A DNA stretch of 64,000 bases from F22 sp963678855. Lineage in GTDB: Bacteria > Bacteroidota > Bacteroidia > Bacteroidales > Bacteroidaceae. The stretch covers positions 1,054,001 to 1,118,000 of the forward strand of contig OY787448.1 of the NCBI GenBank assembly GCA_963678855.1, in the 5' to 3' direction. The notes beneath the pieces were generated by a model. It was not told the DNA's origin and did not search any database. It worked only from the letters and a program-made list of their open reading frames with translations. Of this stretch, positions 1 through 9,091 are shown in pieces. How positions within the stretch are numbered: position 1 is the first letter of the stretch; every line of letters starts with the position of its first letter. Both the position numbers and the translations under genes were made by a program.

Positions 1-552
1 ACCAGTTATCGGATCTATTTCGCACAAACCGATACCACCATTAGGGTTACTTACTAAATAACAGGTTTCGTTTTCCCAAAATAGGGATGGGTCAATTCCT
101 TTTTGTTCTATCCAAACGGGATCAGACCAGTCACCAGCTGGATCAGTAGCATGTACTATAAAATTTCCTTTTCCACTAGTATTGGTTGTAATCATATAGA
201 ACATCCCATTGTGATATCTAATTGTAGGAGCATAAATTCCCCCAGACACCCAACATTTATTAAGTTTTAGTTGAGATTTTCTAGTAAGACAGTGCCCTAT
301 CTTCTTCCAATGAATAAGATCTTTTGAGTGAAATATTGGAACCCCTGGAAAATATTCAAAACTACTTGTGACTAAGTAATAATCACTATCTTTTCGACAG
401 ACGCTAGGGTCAGGATGAAATCCAGGAATTACTGGATTACTGTATCCAAAATTTGTTTTTTCTTGTGCTGAAATAGGTTGTGCCGTGACAACAAGGCACA
501 AATTCACTACAAGGACACTTAACATGCCCCATAAAGAATGCATTCTCTCCAT
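1..552 (-). CDS. GH43-family glycosidase (beta-xylosidase / arabinofuranosidase type), 5' part only
   Basis: I translated this from the reverse complement; the frame stays open to the window edge, so only the first 184 residues are present. Residues 1-30 form a signal peptide ending near ISAQ. The segment NPVIPGFHPDPS (about 39-50) is the start of the GH43 five-bladed propeller, and the Asp of HPDPS (48) matches the general base of the family. A later IDPSLFW fits the region of the pKa-modulating Asp. It probably acts on xylan or arabinan side chains in the periplasm or at the cell surface. Start is ATG 552; a second Met lies three codons in. Subfamily and substrate cannot be decided from this part. 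Confidence 0.85.
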   Translation of the reverse strand, partial: MERMHSLWGMLSVLVVNLCLVVTAQPISAQEKTNFGYSNPVIPGFHPDPSVCRKDSDYYLVTSSFEYFPGVPIFHSKDLIHWKKIGHCLTRKSQLKLNKCWVSGGIYAPTIRYHNGMFYMITTNTSGKGNFIVHATDPAGDWSDPVWIEQKGIDPSLFWENETCYLVSNPNGGIGLCEIDPITG

Positions 553-620
553 GTTTTTCTTTTTTAGTTAGAATTTAATTATAAATCGAATGCCAAGTAA
601 ATATAGATTTGTGATAGATG

Positions 621-650
621 CAAAAGTAATAATAATTTCCGATAGTACAA
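621..650 (-). promoter_or_regulatory. Bacteroidota-type promoter for the GH43 gene
   Basis: On the minus strand a TACTTTTG -7 box (628-621) lies 19 bp after a TTG -33 element (650-648). It gives a leader of about 60 nt before ATG 552. Confidence 0.55.
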
Positions 651-737
651 TACTCATCACAAAATTATTGTCTGAAATAACACAATTGTTCTTCTTAAAA
701 ACAAACTCCACCTTATTCATATTTATATAGTGTATAA

Positions 738-776
738 CAAAAAAACAGGCCACAAGACTTGAAGCCTCATGACCTG
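738..776 (-). terminator. Rho-independent terminator of gcvP
   Basis: On the minus strand a 15-bp stem (including G-U pairs) with a 2-nt loop spans 776-746 and is followed by seven T. It lies about 90 nt beyond the gcvP stop. Confidence 0.8.
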
Positions 777-867
777 TTGATAACAGCATTTAAGATATCA
801 ATTAGTGTAAATTTACACTATAAGAAAGAATGATTATCATTCTTCAAACTAATCTTCATTTTATCAT

Positions 868-3726
868 TTACAATTTTCCGTATCTAGTTGGCAACAAATG
901 TCTATCTCCCAGAGTGTTGTCGACACGAGAAACATTCACCCAGAACTTATTGGCACGTACTTCTTCATTTGGATACACCGCTTGCTCGCGAGAATAAGGG
1001 TGTGACCAATAGTTAGCTACTGCTTCATATTCAGGGTGTGGCGCATTGACTAATACATTGTCTTCCTTAGGGAATTCGCCAGAAGCTACTTCGTGAATCT
1101 CTTCCCAAATACCACGCATCGCCAAAATAAATCTATCAAGTTCGGCTAAGCTTTCACTTTCAGTAGGCTCAATCATCAGCGTGCCTGCGACAGGGAAGGA
1201 AAGTGTAGGCGCATGGTATCCATAATCGATAAGCCGTTTTGCGATATCACTAACTGTAATACCTGTAGTCTCAGCGACACGACGGCATTCTAGAATCAGT
1301 TCATGCCCTACATAACCATTAGCTCCACGATATACAATACCATAAGTATCTTCCAAAGCTTTAGCAATATAGTTGGAACTCAACAAGGCTTGTTGTGTAG
1401 CACGCTTCAAGCCGTCAGCTCCCATCATACAAAGATAGCCATAGGTGATACTCATCACACCAGCACTACCATAAGGTGCACTAGAAATTTGAATGCCACC
1501 ATTGCCCCACTCAGTATGTGTTGGTGCAAATGGAATAAGATGTTCTTGGATACCTACAGCTCCTACACCAGGACCACCACCACCATGAGGAATAGCAAAG
1601 GTCTTATGAAGATTCAAGTGACAAACGTCTGCACCAATAAATCCTGGAGAAGTCAACCCTGTTTGTCCATTCATATTGGCACCATCCATATACACTTGTC
1701 CACCGACTTCATGCACGGCATCACACATATGGCGGATAGCCACCTCAAAAATACCATGAGTGGATGGATAGGTAATCATAAAGGCTGCAATATCACTAGC
1801 ATGTTCTGCAATCAATCTATCGAAATCGGCAATATCTACATTACCATTTTCGTCCGACTTGATGTGCAAGATTTCATATCCAGCTTGTATAGCAGATGCA
1901 GGATTTGTACCATGAGCAGAATTTGGAATAAGCACATATTTTCTATGGCCTTCTCCTTTACTCTTCAAGTACTCACGAATCATGCGCAAACCAGCATACT
2001 CACCAGCGGCTCCCGAATTTGGTTGTAGCGTCACGTCATCCATGCCAGTAACTACAGCAAGTCGGCGACGCAAATCTGTAAGCATCTCCTTGTACCCTTG
2101 TGTTTGAGCTTCTGGTGCTAGAGGGTGAATATCAGCCCATTCAGGTTGAGCGATTGCCAACAACTCTTGAGCGGCATTAAGTTTCATAGTACAAGATCCT
2201 AGTGGAATCATGCTATGAGTCAATGAAATATCTTTTCTTTCTAGTCGTTTGATATAACGCATCATCTCTGTCTCACTATGGTATATATTGAAAACCTCAT
2301 GAGTAAGATAACTAGATGTTCTTTCTAAGTCTGGATGACAAGGAGGACATTCTTCCTCTGTCAGCTGTGGAAGAGCTAATTCGTGGTGTGCAGCATGTGT
2401 AAAGACACCCATCAGTTGAGCAGCAACCTCTTCACTCACTTGCTCATCAATAGAGAAGCCCACATCACCATTTTCAAAATAGCGTAAATTAATATGCTTA
2501 TTCAAAGCCAGCTCTTTTAGTTCGTCGACTTTGATATGACTAGGTAGTTCGAGACGTACAGTATCAAAAACATGCTCACTTACAGGCTTATACCCAATCT
2601 CTTTCAAGCCAGTCAACAAGCGCATAGTTGTCAAGTGTATACGCTGAGCTATCGCACGTAATCCTTCTGGTCCGTGATACACTGCGTAGAAACTAGCCAT
2701 TGTAGCCAACAAAGCCTGTGCGGTACAAATATTAGATGTAGCACGATCACGTTTGATATGTTGTTCGCGTGTTTGCAATGCCATACGATAACAACTCTTT
2801 TCATGCGTATCGACACTCAAACCAATGATACGACCTGGCACCATACGTTTTGCAGATAATGGAGCAGCTAGGAACGCAGCAGATGGGCCGCCATAAAAAC
2901 GAGGAACACCTAAACGTTGTGTGTTACCCACTACGATATCGGCTCCCCATTCTCCTGGAGGTGTCAACAAAGTCAATGCAAGAATATCAGCAATAGCTGT
3001 AACTTGTAAACCTGCTTCGTGGGCACGAGCGGCAAGTGCTGTATAGTCGACTACAGTACCATCACTATTTGGATATTGCACCATAACGCCTACATGCTCA
3101 TCAGTAAATTCTGTTTGAGCCACATCGACGACTTCCAGTAAGATTCCCTGAGGCACTGCACGCGTGTACATTACAGCAAGTATCTCAGGAAATATATGTT
3201 TGTCTACCAAAATCGTATGCACGCCAGCTTTCACTTGTTTACGAGGACGCATATTCATCATCATCGTCATAGCCTCAGCAGCCGCTGTGGCCTCATCTAG
3301 TAGAGAGCAGTTAGCCAGCTCCATACCAGTCAAATCAGATACTACGGTTTGGAAATTCATCAAAGCCTCCAATCGTCCTTGTGAGATCTCTGCCTGATAA
3401 GGGGTATAGCTTGTGTACCATACAGGATTTTCCAGTACGTTACGTTGGACAACTGCAGGGGTAATTGTTCCATACCAACCTTGTCCAATTAAAGAAGTGA
3501 AACATTGATTTTTCTTCCCCAGTTTCTGAATGTGTGCGCCATATTCGGCTTCACTCATCGCAGGAGGAAGTTTCATATCTTCTGTTAGTAAGATATCTTC
3601 TGGAATGGTTTGCTTGACAAATTCATCCATAGTCTCAGCGCCAACGACACGAAGCATATCAAGTGCTTCGGTTGGCGTCACGCCAATATGACGATCAGCA
3701 AACACGGTGTGTTTAGATTGTTTCAT
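868..3726 (-). CDS. gcvP: Glycine dehydrogenase (decarboxylating), glycine cleavage P protein
   Basis: PLP enzyme that decarboxylates glycine and passes the aminomethyl group to the lipoyl arm of GcvH, releasing CO2. The 952 residues hold both homologous halves, so this is the fused single-chain form rather than the split GcvPA/GcvPB form. The PLP lysine is K708 in NLHKTF, followed by a glycine-rich loop (PHGGGGPGVG). The C-terminal half also shows the conserved SAHGTNPASA segment. ATG 3726 gives the usual N-terminus ending in the DRHIG motif. It is a single gene with its own terminator; other gcv genes are not in the window. lipB, needed for the lipoyl cofactor of GcvH, lies 1.7 kb away. Confidence 0.97.
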   Translation of the reverse strand: MKQSKHTVFADRHIGVTPTEALDMLRVVGAETMDEFVKQTIPEDILLTEDMKLPPAMSEAEYGAHIQKLGKKNQCFTSLIGQGWYGTITPAVVQRNVLENPVWYTSYTPYQAEISQGRLEALMNFQTVVSDLTGMELANCSLLDEATAAAEAMTMMMNMRPRKQVKAGVHTILVDKHIFPEILAVMYTRAVPQGILLEVVDVAQTEFTDEHVGVMVQYPNSDGTVVDYTALAARAHEAGLQVTAIADILALTLLTPPGEWGADIVVGNTQRLGVPRFYGGPSAAFLAAPLSAKRMVPGRIIGLSVDTHEKSCYRMALQTREQHIKRDRATSNICTAQALLATMASFYAVYHGPEGLRAIAQRIHLTTMRLLTGLKEIGYKPVSEHVFDTVRLELPSHIKVDELKELALNKHINLRYFENGDVGFSIDEQVSEEVAAQLMGVFTHAAHHELALPQLTEEECPPCHPDLERTSSYLTHEVFNIYHSETEMMRYIKRLERKDISLTHSMIPLGSCTMKLNAAQELLAIAQPEWADIHPLAPEAQTQGYKEMLTDLRRRLAVVTGMDDVTLQPNSGAAGEYAGLRMIREYLKSKGEGHRKYVLIPNSAHGTNPASAIQAGYEILHIKSDENGNVDIADFDRLIAEHASDIAAFMITYPSTHGIFEVAIRHMCDAVHEVGGQVYMDGANMNGQTGLTSPGFIGADVCHLNLHKTFAIPHGGGGPGVGAVGIQEHLIPFAPTHTEWGNGGIQISSAPYGSAGVMSITYGYLCMMGADGLKRATQQALLSSNYIAKALEDTYGIVYRGANGYVGHELILECRRVAETTGITVSDIAKRLIDYGYHAPTLSFPVAGTLMIEPTESESLAELDRFILAMRGIWEEIHEVASGEFPKEDNVLVNAPHPEYEAVANYWSHPYSREQAVYPNEEVRANKFWVNVSRVDNTLGDRHLLPTRYGKL

Positions 3727-3848
3727 AGTACGGTATCATTAAGTTATTATTTAAGGTCTATTGTATTAAGGTATTCGTTTTTCAAGAGAAAGGCTTCTGC
3801 AACGCTACATAGTGTCCACTAGCATGCGTCCAAAAGAAAAGAGCAATA

Positions 3849-3884
3849 GGCGTGCTTGAGGGAAATTTCCCCCATGCATGCCTC
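3849..3884 (-). terminator. Possible terminator of the rsmG-MBL operon
   Basis: Imperfect inverted repeat with a 6-nt AAATTT centre just after the hydrolase stop. On the minus strand it is followed by a T/C-rich run (TTTTCTTTT). Two mismatches in the stem keep this tentative. Confidence 0.4.
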
Positions 3885-3894
3885 AAAAGTTGTA

Positions 3895-4533
3895 TCATCT
3901 AAAGAAAGGATTTTCTCTCTTTTCAATACCGATAGATGTTGGTGCACCGTGTCCTGGATACACAACTGTTTCATCTGGCAAAGTGAAAAGACGCTGATTA
4001 ATCCCTTCACGAAGTTCTTCAAAATTTCCACCATGTAAGTCGGCACGTCCTATACTTCCTTGAAACAAGACATCGCCTCCAAACAAGCAACTATCCTTAG
4101 CGCTGTAATAGCAGATAGAACCTGGAGAGTGACCAGGCACATGTATAGCCTCCAATGAAAGATTGCCCAAAGTCAACACATCACCATCTTGTACTGGATG
4201 ACCTATAGGCACCTGTGGTTCAGGTAATTCAAAGCCAAACATACGAGATTGCTGTGGAGCTTGCACCAACCAAAATTCATCGCCTATATGTGCATGAGGT
4301 TCTAGACCAAAGTGTTGACACACATAAGGATTACCTAAAATATGATCTAAGTGAAGATGAGTATTTAGCAACATCTTCAAGGTCAAATCATGCGTATCTA
4401 AATAGGTGGAAAGCGTTTCTTTCTCACGGTCGTTCCAGCAACCTGGATCGATGATTAACGCTTCGTTATTCTCATTCCAGAGCAAATAAGTGTTGACTGG
4501 AAACAGGTTAAATTCAAATTTCTTAATCTTCAT
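3895..4533 (-). CDS. Metallo-beta-lactamase-fold hydrolase, glyoxalase II-like
   Basis: 212 residues, the usual length for short GloB-like hydrolases. The zinc-binding motif THLHLDH is at about 58-64, followed by a conserved His in VPGHSPGS, an Asp in FGGDVLF and a C-terminal His in VYPGHG. This full set of ligands points to a binuclear zinc hydrolase acting on thioesters such as S-acylglutathione-like or other small esters; the true substrate is not evident. No signal peptide, so cytoplasmic. It starts 21 bp after the rsmG stop on the same strand and is probably cotranscribed with it. Confidence 0.9.
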   Translation of the reverse strand: MKIKKFEFNLFPVNTYLLWNENNEALIIDPGCWNDREKETLSTYLDTHDLTLKMLLNTHLHLDHILGNPYVCQHFGLEPHAHIGDEFWLVQAPQQSRMFGFELPEPQVPIGHPVQDGDVLTLGNLSLEAIHVPGHSPGSICYYSAKDSCLFGGDVLFQGSIGRADLHGGNFEELREGINQRLFTLPDETVVYPGHGAPTSIGIEKRENPFFR

Positions 4534-4554
4534 CTCTTTCGAGCTATGCTTAGG

Positions 4555-5259
4555 TTACTTTTTTCTTTTCTTTCTTGCAGATGACTTATTTTTTTTAACG
4601 GGTTTCTGGGTACTAGCAGGTAGTAATTTTGCCGCTTCATCAGCTGGCAAATACACTACTTTTTTAGTCTCAAAAAACTCTTCTTCAAAAAAGTCAGCAA
4701 TAGCAGTGATGTCTACCAAATCAGCACAGCGTGCCAATTCTTCTTTTAAGTCACCACCTTTAAGACAAATCAAACCATTGGCCACAATGTTTTGCTCTTC
4801 CTTAGAGATATTCTTATGAACAATTTCGAAGAGATCCATCATAGGCATCACACCACGGCTGACAACAAAGTCAAACTGTTCGCGAATATCTTCCCCACGA
4901 TTGTGTTGTATAGTCACATTCTTGAGTCCTATGGCTTTGGCCACCTCCTCACAGACTCGGAGTTTTTTAGCAATACGGTCTACCAAATGGAAGTGTACTT
5001 TCGGGAACATAACAGCTAAAGGAATAGCAGGGAATCCGCCTCCAGTACCTAAGTCCATAATCTTAGTACCTTCACCAAAAGCATATACTTTGGCAATGGC
5101 CAAAGAATGGAGCACATGGTGCATATACAGGTTATCGATATCCTTACGTGATATCACATTAATACGGGCATTCCACTCAGTGTACAATGAGCCCAAATGT
5201 CCGAATTGTTCTTGCTGTATATCGCTCAATTCAGGAAAGTATTTCAAAATTTCATCCAT
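4555..5259 (-). CDS. rsmG: 16S rRNA (guanine-527-N7)-methyltransferase
   Basis: SAM-dependent methyltransferase of the GidB family that modifies G527 in the 530 loop of 16S rRNA. The SAM loop reads DLGTGGGFPAIPLA (about 69-82) and the N-terminal NVISRKD and HHVLHSLA segments are typical. At 234 residues it is longer than most homologues because of a C-terminal tail from about residue 213 that is very rich in Lys and Arg and may help rRNA binding (inference). First gene of a two-gene unit with the downstream hydrolase; divergent from lipB. Confidence 0.95.
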   Translation of the reverse strand: MDEILKYFPELSDIQQEQFGHLGSLYTEWNARINVISRKDIDNLYMHHVLHSLAIAKVYAFGEGTKIMDLGTGGGFPAIPLAVMFPKVHFHLVDRIAKKLRVCEEVAKAIGLKNVTIQHNRGEDIREQFDFVVSRGVMPMMDLFEIVHKNISKEEQNIVANGLICLKGGDLKEELARCADLVDITAIADFFEEEFFETKKVVYLPADEAAKLLPASTQKPVKKNKSSARKKRKK

Positions 5260-5331
5260 ATGTCATTGGGTTTACCTGCTTAACTCATACTCCTTATGAA
5301 CAGGTTTAGGTTTAATCATCTTTTCTTAGGG

Positions 5332-5339
5332 CAAATATA
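5332..5339 (-). promoter_or_regulatory. -7 box of the rsmG promoter
   Basis: Minus strand TATATTTG, an exact TAnnTTTG match, about 70 nt before the rsmG start. No good -33 element was seen. Confidence 0.45.
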
Positions 5340-5384
5340 AACATATTCTTTTAGTACTTATCGCATAAGTCCGAAAAAAATCAC

Positions 5385-5392
5385 TAACTTTG
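5385..5392 (+). promoter_or_regulatory. -7 box of the lipB promoter
   Basis: TAACTTTG matches TAnnTTTG and lies 40 nt before the lipB ATG. The longer frame that begins inside this box is therefore unlikely to be translated. Confidence 0.5.
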
Positions 5393-5431
5393 TGCGTAAT
5401 CCTACGTATTATCCCTTTAAACCTAATCGCT

Positions 5432-6100
5432 ATGCAAACTAAAATTGTTGATTGGGGCTTAGTCCCTTATCAAAAAGCTTGGGAAAAACAACATGAAATC
5501 TTTTACGCACAGCTAGAACGTAAACAAACTTCCCTGCCTACACAAGAAGATACCATTATCTTTTGCGAACACCCACATGTCTATACTATAGGTAAGTCGG
5601 GGGAAGATTCTAATATGCTTATGGATGCAACACGTTTAAGTGAACTTGGCGCTACATTCTATCATATTGATAGGGGTGGAGACATCACTTATCATGGGCC
5701 AGGCCAAGTGGTCTGTTACCCAATCATTGACCTAGAGCGCTACAAACTAAACGTACGCAGTTATGTAAGTCTACTGGAAGAATGTGTCATCGAAATATGT
5801 GAATCATACGGACTGCATGCTACTCGCATGGATGGTGCACGTGGCATTTGGATAGATGCAACTGGAACAAATGCCCGCAAAATATGTGCTCTCGGTGTAC
5901 GTGCAAGTCGCTATATTACTATGCACGGACTAGCATTCAATGTCAATACAGACCTGAAATTCTTCGATTATATCAATCCATGTGGATTTAAAGATAAAGG
6001 CGTTACGTCTTTAGAGCAAGAACTTGGACACAAGGTCAATATGGAAGAAGTCAAACAAAAATTGGCGGCTTCTATCAACAAACATTTTCAACTGAAATAG
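5432..6100 (+). CDS. lipB: Lipoyl(octanoyl) transferase
   Basis: Transfers octanoyl groups from acyl carrier protein to the lipoyl domains of GcvH and 2-oxoacid dehydrogenases. The 222 residues contain RGGDITYHGPGQ (substrate loop), the KICALGVR segment with the conserved lysine, and the catalytic Cys in NPCGFKD. I start at ATG 5432 rather than at an in-frame TTG 14 codons earlier, because that TTG lies inside the -7 promoter box. Single gene ending in a good terminator. No lipA is present nearby. Confidence 0.95.
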   Translation: MQTKIVDWGLVPYQKAWEKQHEIFYAQLERKQTSLPTQEDTIIFCEHPHVYTIGKSGEDSNMLMDATRLSELGATFYHIDRGGDITYHGPGQVVCYPIIDLERYKLNVRSYVSLLEECVIEICESYGLHATRMDGARGIWIDATGTNARKICALGVRASRYITMHGLAFNVNTDLKFFDYINPCGFKDKGVTSLEQELGHKVNMEEVKQKLAASINKHFQLK

Positions 6101-6148
6101 ACACCCTGTCTTTATTAGCATAATCCTTTTTTGTTATAAATGTATATA

Positions 6149-6182
6149 GGAAGGAATCTCACTCGAGATTTCTTCCTTTTCT
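6149..6182 (+). terminator. Rho-independent terminator of lipB
   Basis: 12-bp stem with one G-U pair and a 4-nt loop, followed by TTTTCT. Confidence 0.8.
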
Positions 6183-6184
6183 AA

Positions 6185-6215
6185 TTGCTAATTCCGTGGA
6201 AAGTCACTACTTTTG
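6185..6215 (+). promoter_or_regulatory. Promoter of the PBP1A gene, probably giving a leaderless mRNA
   Basis: TTG (6185-6187), 20 bp, then TACTTTTG (6208-6215). The ATG begins only 5 nt after the -7 box, so the transcript should start at or next to the start codon. Confidence 0.55.
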
Positions 6216-6220
6216 CAGTC

Positions 6221-8557
6221 ATGAGAAAGAAAATAATTATCAGTTTATGGATCCTTTTTTTTCTAGGTTTATCTAGCTTAGTCACCTTATTTGTGATGAT
6301 TAGTCACGGAAAGATTGGATATATGCCTCCTATCGAGGAATTACAAAACCCTACTGTAAAGTTTGCCACTCAAGTGATTTCCTCAGATGGTAAGCAACTT
6401 GGTACTTATTCTGTATCTACTGAGAACCGTCTTTACTCTTCTTACGAAGACTTGTCTCCATATTTGGTACAAGCTTTGATTGCTACCGAGGATGCACGAT
6501 TTACAGAGCATTCAGGTATTGATGGGAAAGCACTATTCCGTGTATTATTCAAAACATTGATTTTGCGTCAAGACAATGCTGGAGGTGGTTCTACAATCAC
6601 TCAACAACTTGCTAAACAGCTCTTTTCGCCTAATGCCTCTTCATTAATGGAACGTGCTATGCAAAAGCCTATCGAATGGGTGATTGCAACTCAACTAGAG
6701 CGTTTCTATACAAAAGAAGAAATCCTGACGATGTATCTTAATAAGTTTGACTTCCTACATAACGCTGTAGGTATTCAAACAGCAGCATATACATATTTCG
6801 GTCAAAAACCTATCGATTTGAAAATCGAAGAAGCAGCGACACTGATTGGTATGTGTAAGAATCCTGCTTACTTCAACCCTATCCGTAAGCCAGAACGTAC
6901 ACGTGGGCGTCGTAATGTCGTACTAGACCAGATGCGTAAATCATCTTACATTACACAAGCTGCTTGCGATTCATTAAAGAAGCTTCCTATTACACTTGAT
7001 TATCACCGTGTAGACCACAAAGAAGGTTTAGCACCATACTTCCGTGAATACTTACGCACGATGCTTTCAGCTAAAAAGCCAAACAAATCAAAGTACCGCG
7101 GCTGGCAAAAGCAACAGTACCATGATGACTCTTTGGCGTGGGCCACAAATCCACTCTATGGTTTCTGCAACAAGTACAAAGATAGAGACGGTAAATATTA
7201 CAATATCTATACAGATGGACTTAAAATCTATACGACTATTGATTCACGCATGCAGAAATATGCTGAAGAAGCAGTGGAGAATCATTTGAAAGGTACGCTT
7301 CAACCTGCTTTCTTCCGTGAGTTGAAATACAAACGTCAACGTCCATTTACAACAGATCTGACTCCTGAGCAAGTTACTCAGATTCTAAACCGTGCGATGA
7401 AGCAAACTGATCGCTGGCGCATTATGCGTAAGGCTGGTATTGCTGAAAAAAACATCAAGAAAGCCTTTCACAAACAACGCCCTATGCGTGTGTGGAGCTG
7501 GGATGGTATGCGCGATACTGTAATGACTCCGATGGATAGTATTCGCTACTATAAATCTTTCTTACGTGCTGGTTTCATGAGTATGAACCCACACACGGGT
7601 GCTGTCAAAGCTTACGTAGGTGGACCAAACTTCCGCGTATTCCAATACGATATGGTGAGCAAGGGTCGGCGTCAAGTAGGGTCGACAATTAAACCTTTCC
7701 TATATTCATTGGCTATGGAGAATGGGTTTACACCATGTGATATGGTGCGTAACGTACAGCAAACTGTTGTAACCGAAGACGGCCAAATATGGAAGCCTAG
7801 AAATGCCAGCGATAAACGAGTTGGTGAGATGGTCACTCTACGTTGGGGACTTGCTAATTCGAACAACTGGATCTCGGCTTACCTGATGACTAAGCTTTCT
7901 CCATATAGTTTGGTACGTATGCTACACTCGTTTGGTATTGAGAATCAATCACTACAACCTACTCCAGCCCTGTGTCTAGGTCCAGCAGATATTTCAGTCA
8001 AGGAAATGGTCAGTGGGTATACGACATTTGCCAATCGTGGTATTCGCTGTGAACCTATGTTTGTGACACGTATCACAGATAATAGAGGGAATGTAATTTT
8101 AGACATGACCCCTAAAATGCATGAGGTAATCAGCAAAGAAAGTACACAAAAGATGGTAGATATGCTAAGCGAAGTAATCAACCATGGTACAGGTGTGCGC
8201 CTTCGTTATAGATATAAATTCGAGGGTGTGATAGCTGGTAAGACTGGTACGACCAATGGTAACTCTGATGGTTGGTTTATGGGAGTTACTCCAAACCTCG
8301 TATCAGGTTGCTGGGTTGGTGGTGAAGAACGTGATATCCACTTTGACCGCATGTACTATGGTCAAGGTGCATCTATGGCCTTACCTATTTGGGCTGAATA
8401 TATGAAAAAAGTATACGCTGATAAGCGACTAGAAATACAACCAGATACAATCTTCCCTATCATGCAAGATTATGAACCATGCACAGAAGCTGTGTATGAC
8501 AACCCTATCCTGCAAGAGAAAGTACAAGATAATGGTCTAGACGACTTCTTCCAGTAA
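6221..8557 (+). CDS. Class A penicillin-binding protein (bifunctional transglycosylase/transpeptidase)
   Basis: Polymerises lipid II and cross-links peptidoglycan. From ATG 6221 it has 778 residues: a membrane anchor at about 5-27, the GT51 domain with the catalytic TEDARF and GGSTITQQLAKQ motifs, and the transpeptidase domain with the active-site serine in GSTIKP, an SNN motif and KTGTT. Everything needed for both activities is intact. The start follows the promoter by 5 nt; an in-frame TTG 12 codons earlier overlaps the -33 element and is rejected. Single gene between lipB and the convergent folK. Length and motifs fit the PBP1A (MrcA/PonA) group. Confidence 0.95.
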   Translation: MRKKIIISLWILFFLGLSSLVTLFVMISHGKIGYMPPIEELQNPTVKFATQVISSDGKQLGTYSVSTENRLYSSYEDLSPYLVQALIATEDARFTEHSGIDGKALFRVLFKTLILRQDNAGGGSTITQQLAKQLFSPNASSLMERAMQKPIEWVIATQLERFYTKEEILTMYLNKFDFLHNAVGIQTAAYTYFGQKPIDLKIEEAATLIGMCKNPAYFNPIRKPERTRGRRNVVLDQMRKSSYITQAACDSLKKLPITLDYHRVDHKEGLAPYFREYLRTMLSAKKPNKSKYRGWQKQQYHDDSLAWATNPLYGFCNKYKDRDGKYYNIYTDGLKIYTTIDSRMQKYAEEAVENHLKGTLQPAFFRELKYKRQRPFTTDLTPEQVTQILNRAMKQTDRWRIMRKAGIAEKNIKKAFHKQRPMRVWSWDGMRDTVMTPMDSIRYYKSFLRAGFMSMNPHTGAVKAYVGGPNFRVFQYDMVSKGRRQVGSTIKPFLYSLAMENGFTPCDMVRNVQQTVVTEDGQIWKPRNASDKRVGEMVTLRWGLANSNNWISAYLMTKLSPYSLVRMLHSFGIENQSLQPTPALCLGPADISVKEMVSGYTTFANRGIRCEPMFVTRITDNRGNVILDMTPKMHEVISKESTQKMVDMLSEVINHGTGVRLRYRYKFEGVIAGKTGTTNGNSDGWFMGVTPNLVSGCWVGGEERDIHFDRMYYGQGASMALPIWAEYMKKVYADKRLEIQPDTIFPIMQDYEPCTEAVYDNPILQEKVQDNGLDDFFQ

Positions 8558-8562
8558 AAAAG

Positions 8563-8598
8563 AACTGGGAGCATACTCTTTCGAATATGCTCCCAGTT
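8563..8598 (-). terminator. Terminator between convergent PBP1A and folK
   Basis: Perfect 13-bp stem. A run of T follows on the minus strand (CTTTTTTAC), so it serves folK best, but the hairpin can also end PBP1A transcripts. Confidence 0.8.
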
Positions 8599-8620
8599 AC
8601 CGTATGATTTGATAAAAGGA

Positions 8621-9007
8621 TTATTTCTTTTTCTTTGCATGTACCGATAAATGTTTTAGCCATGGCCAACGCAGTTGCTTAGGCTTTAAAACAGCATCAT
8701 CGTAAATAAGTAGATCAATATCCATGCGGATAATTTGTTGCTCTTTTTCTGCTCGACATCGTCCACAGTTGTGTTCGATTTGTTTGCAGAGCTTTTTGAC
8801 TTCATCTATACCGAAAGAAGTATTGAAGTGAGCAACTTGATTGACAAATGGAGCAGCATCCATATCCATGTCTTGGGCAGGAGTATGCAACTCAGCTTCA
8901 AAGACAATACTTGGCCACAGCTCAGTCAATGCTTGTTGAGCATAGGTCATATGCGGGATAGGGAGATGATTGCTTCCTAGACATATAATACATCGGTGAT
9001 GATTCAT
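8621..9007 (-). CDS. folK: HPPK-like 6-hydroxymethyl-dihydropterin pyrophosphokinase
   Basis: Expected to move pyrophosphate from ATP to hydroxymethyl-dihydropterin in folate synthesis. The N-terminal CLGSN, the central FVNQV and the metal-binding DIDLL (two Asp) of HPPK are present. It is short, 128 residues against about 160 for the E. coli enzyme: the Arg/Trp loop before the DIDLL motif is reduced and the C-terminus ends in a lysine run. Either a compact functional enzyme or a relaxed relative. Divergent from kdsB. Confidence 0.8.
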   Translation of the reverse strand: MNHHRCIICLGSNHLPIPHMTYAQQALTELWPSIVFEAELHTPAQDMDMDAAPFVNQVAHFNTSFGIDEVKKLCKQIEHNCGRCRAEKEQQIIRMDIDLLIYDDAVLKPKQLRWPWLKHLSVHAKKKK

Positions 9008-9050
9008 ATCAGTACTTTTTTTCTTTGTGTCTAAATAGAACCTATAGCCA

Positions 9051-9058
9051 CAAAGGTA
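9051..9058 (-). promoter_or_regulatory. -7 box of the folK promoter
   Basis: Minus strand TACCTTTG, an exact TAnnTTTG match, about 45 nt before the folK ATG. Confidence 0.4.
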
Positions 9059-9091
9059 ACAAAAAATTATTAAAAACTAGAACAGATTGCC

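Larger units (their letters stand above)
553..867. other. Intergenic region between gcvP and the GH43 gene
   Basis: No credible gene. It holds, in minus-strand order, two perfect palindromes (826-844 and 803-820), the gcvP terminator (738-776) and the GH43 promoter (621-650). A 73-codon frame at 568-789 runs straight through the terminator and is not a gene. Confidence 0.7.

Noticed and set aside
568..789. 73-codon minus-strand frame after gcvP
   Set aside because: Runs through the gcvP terminator and the GH43 promoter and has no homology features.
1303..2028. 241-codon open frame on the plus strand inside gcvP
   Set aside because: Antisense shadow of gcvP: composition rich in Ser, Thr, Ile and Cys, no recognisable domain, no promoter.
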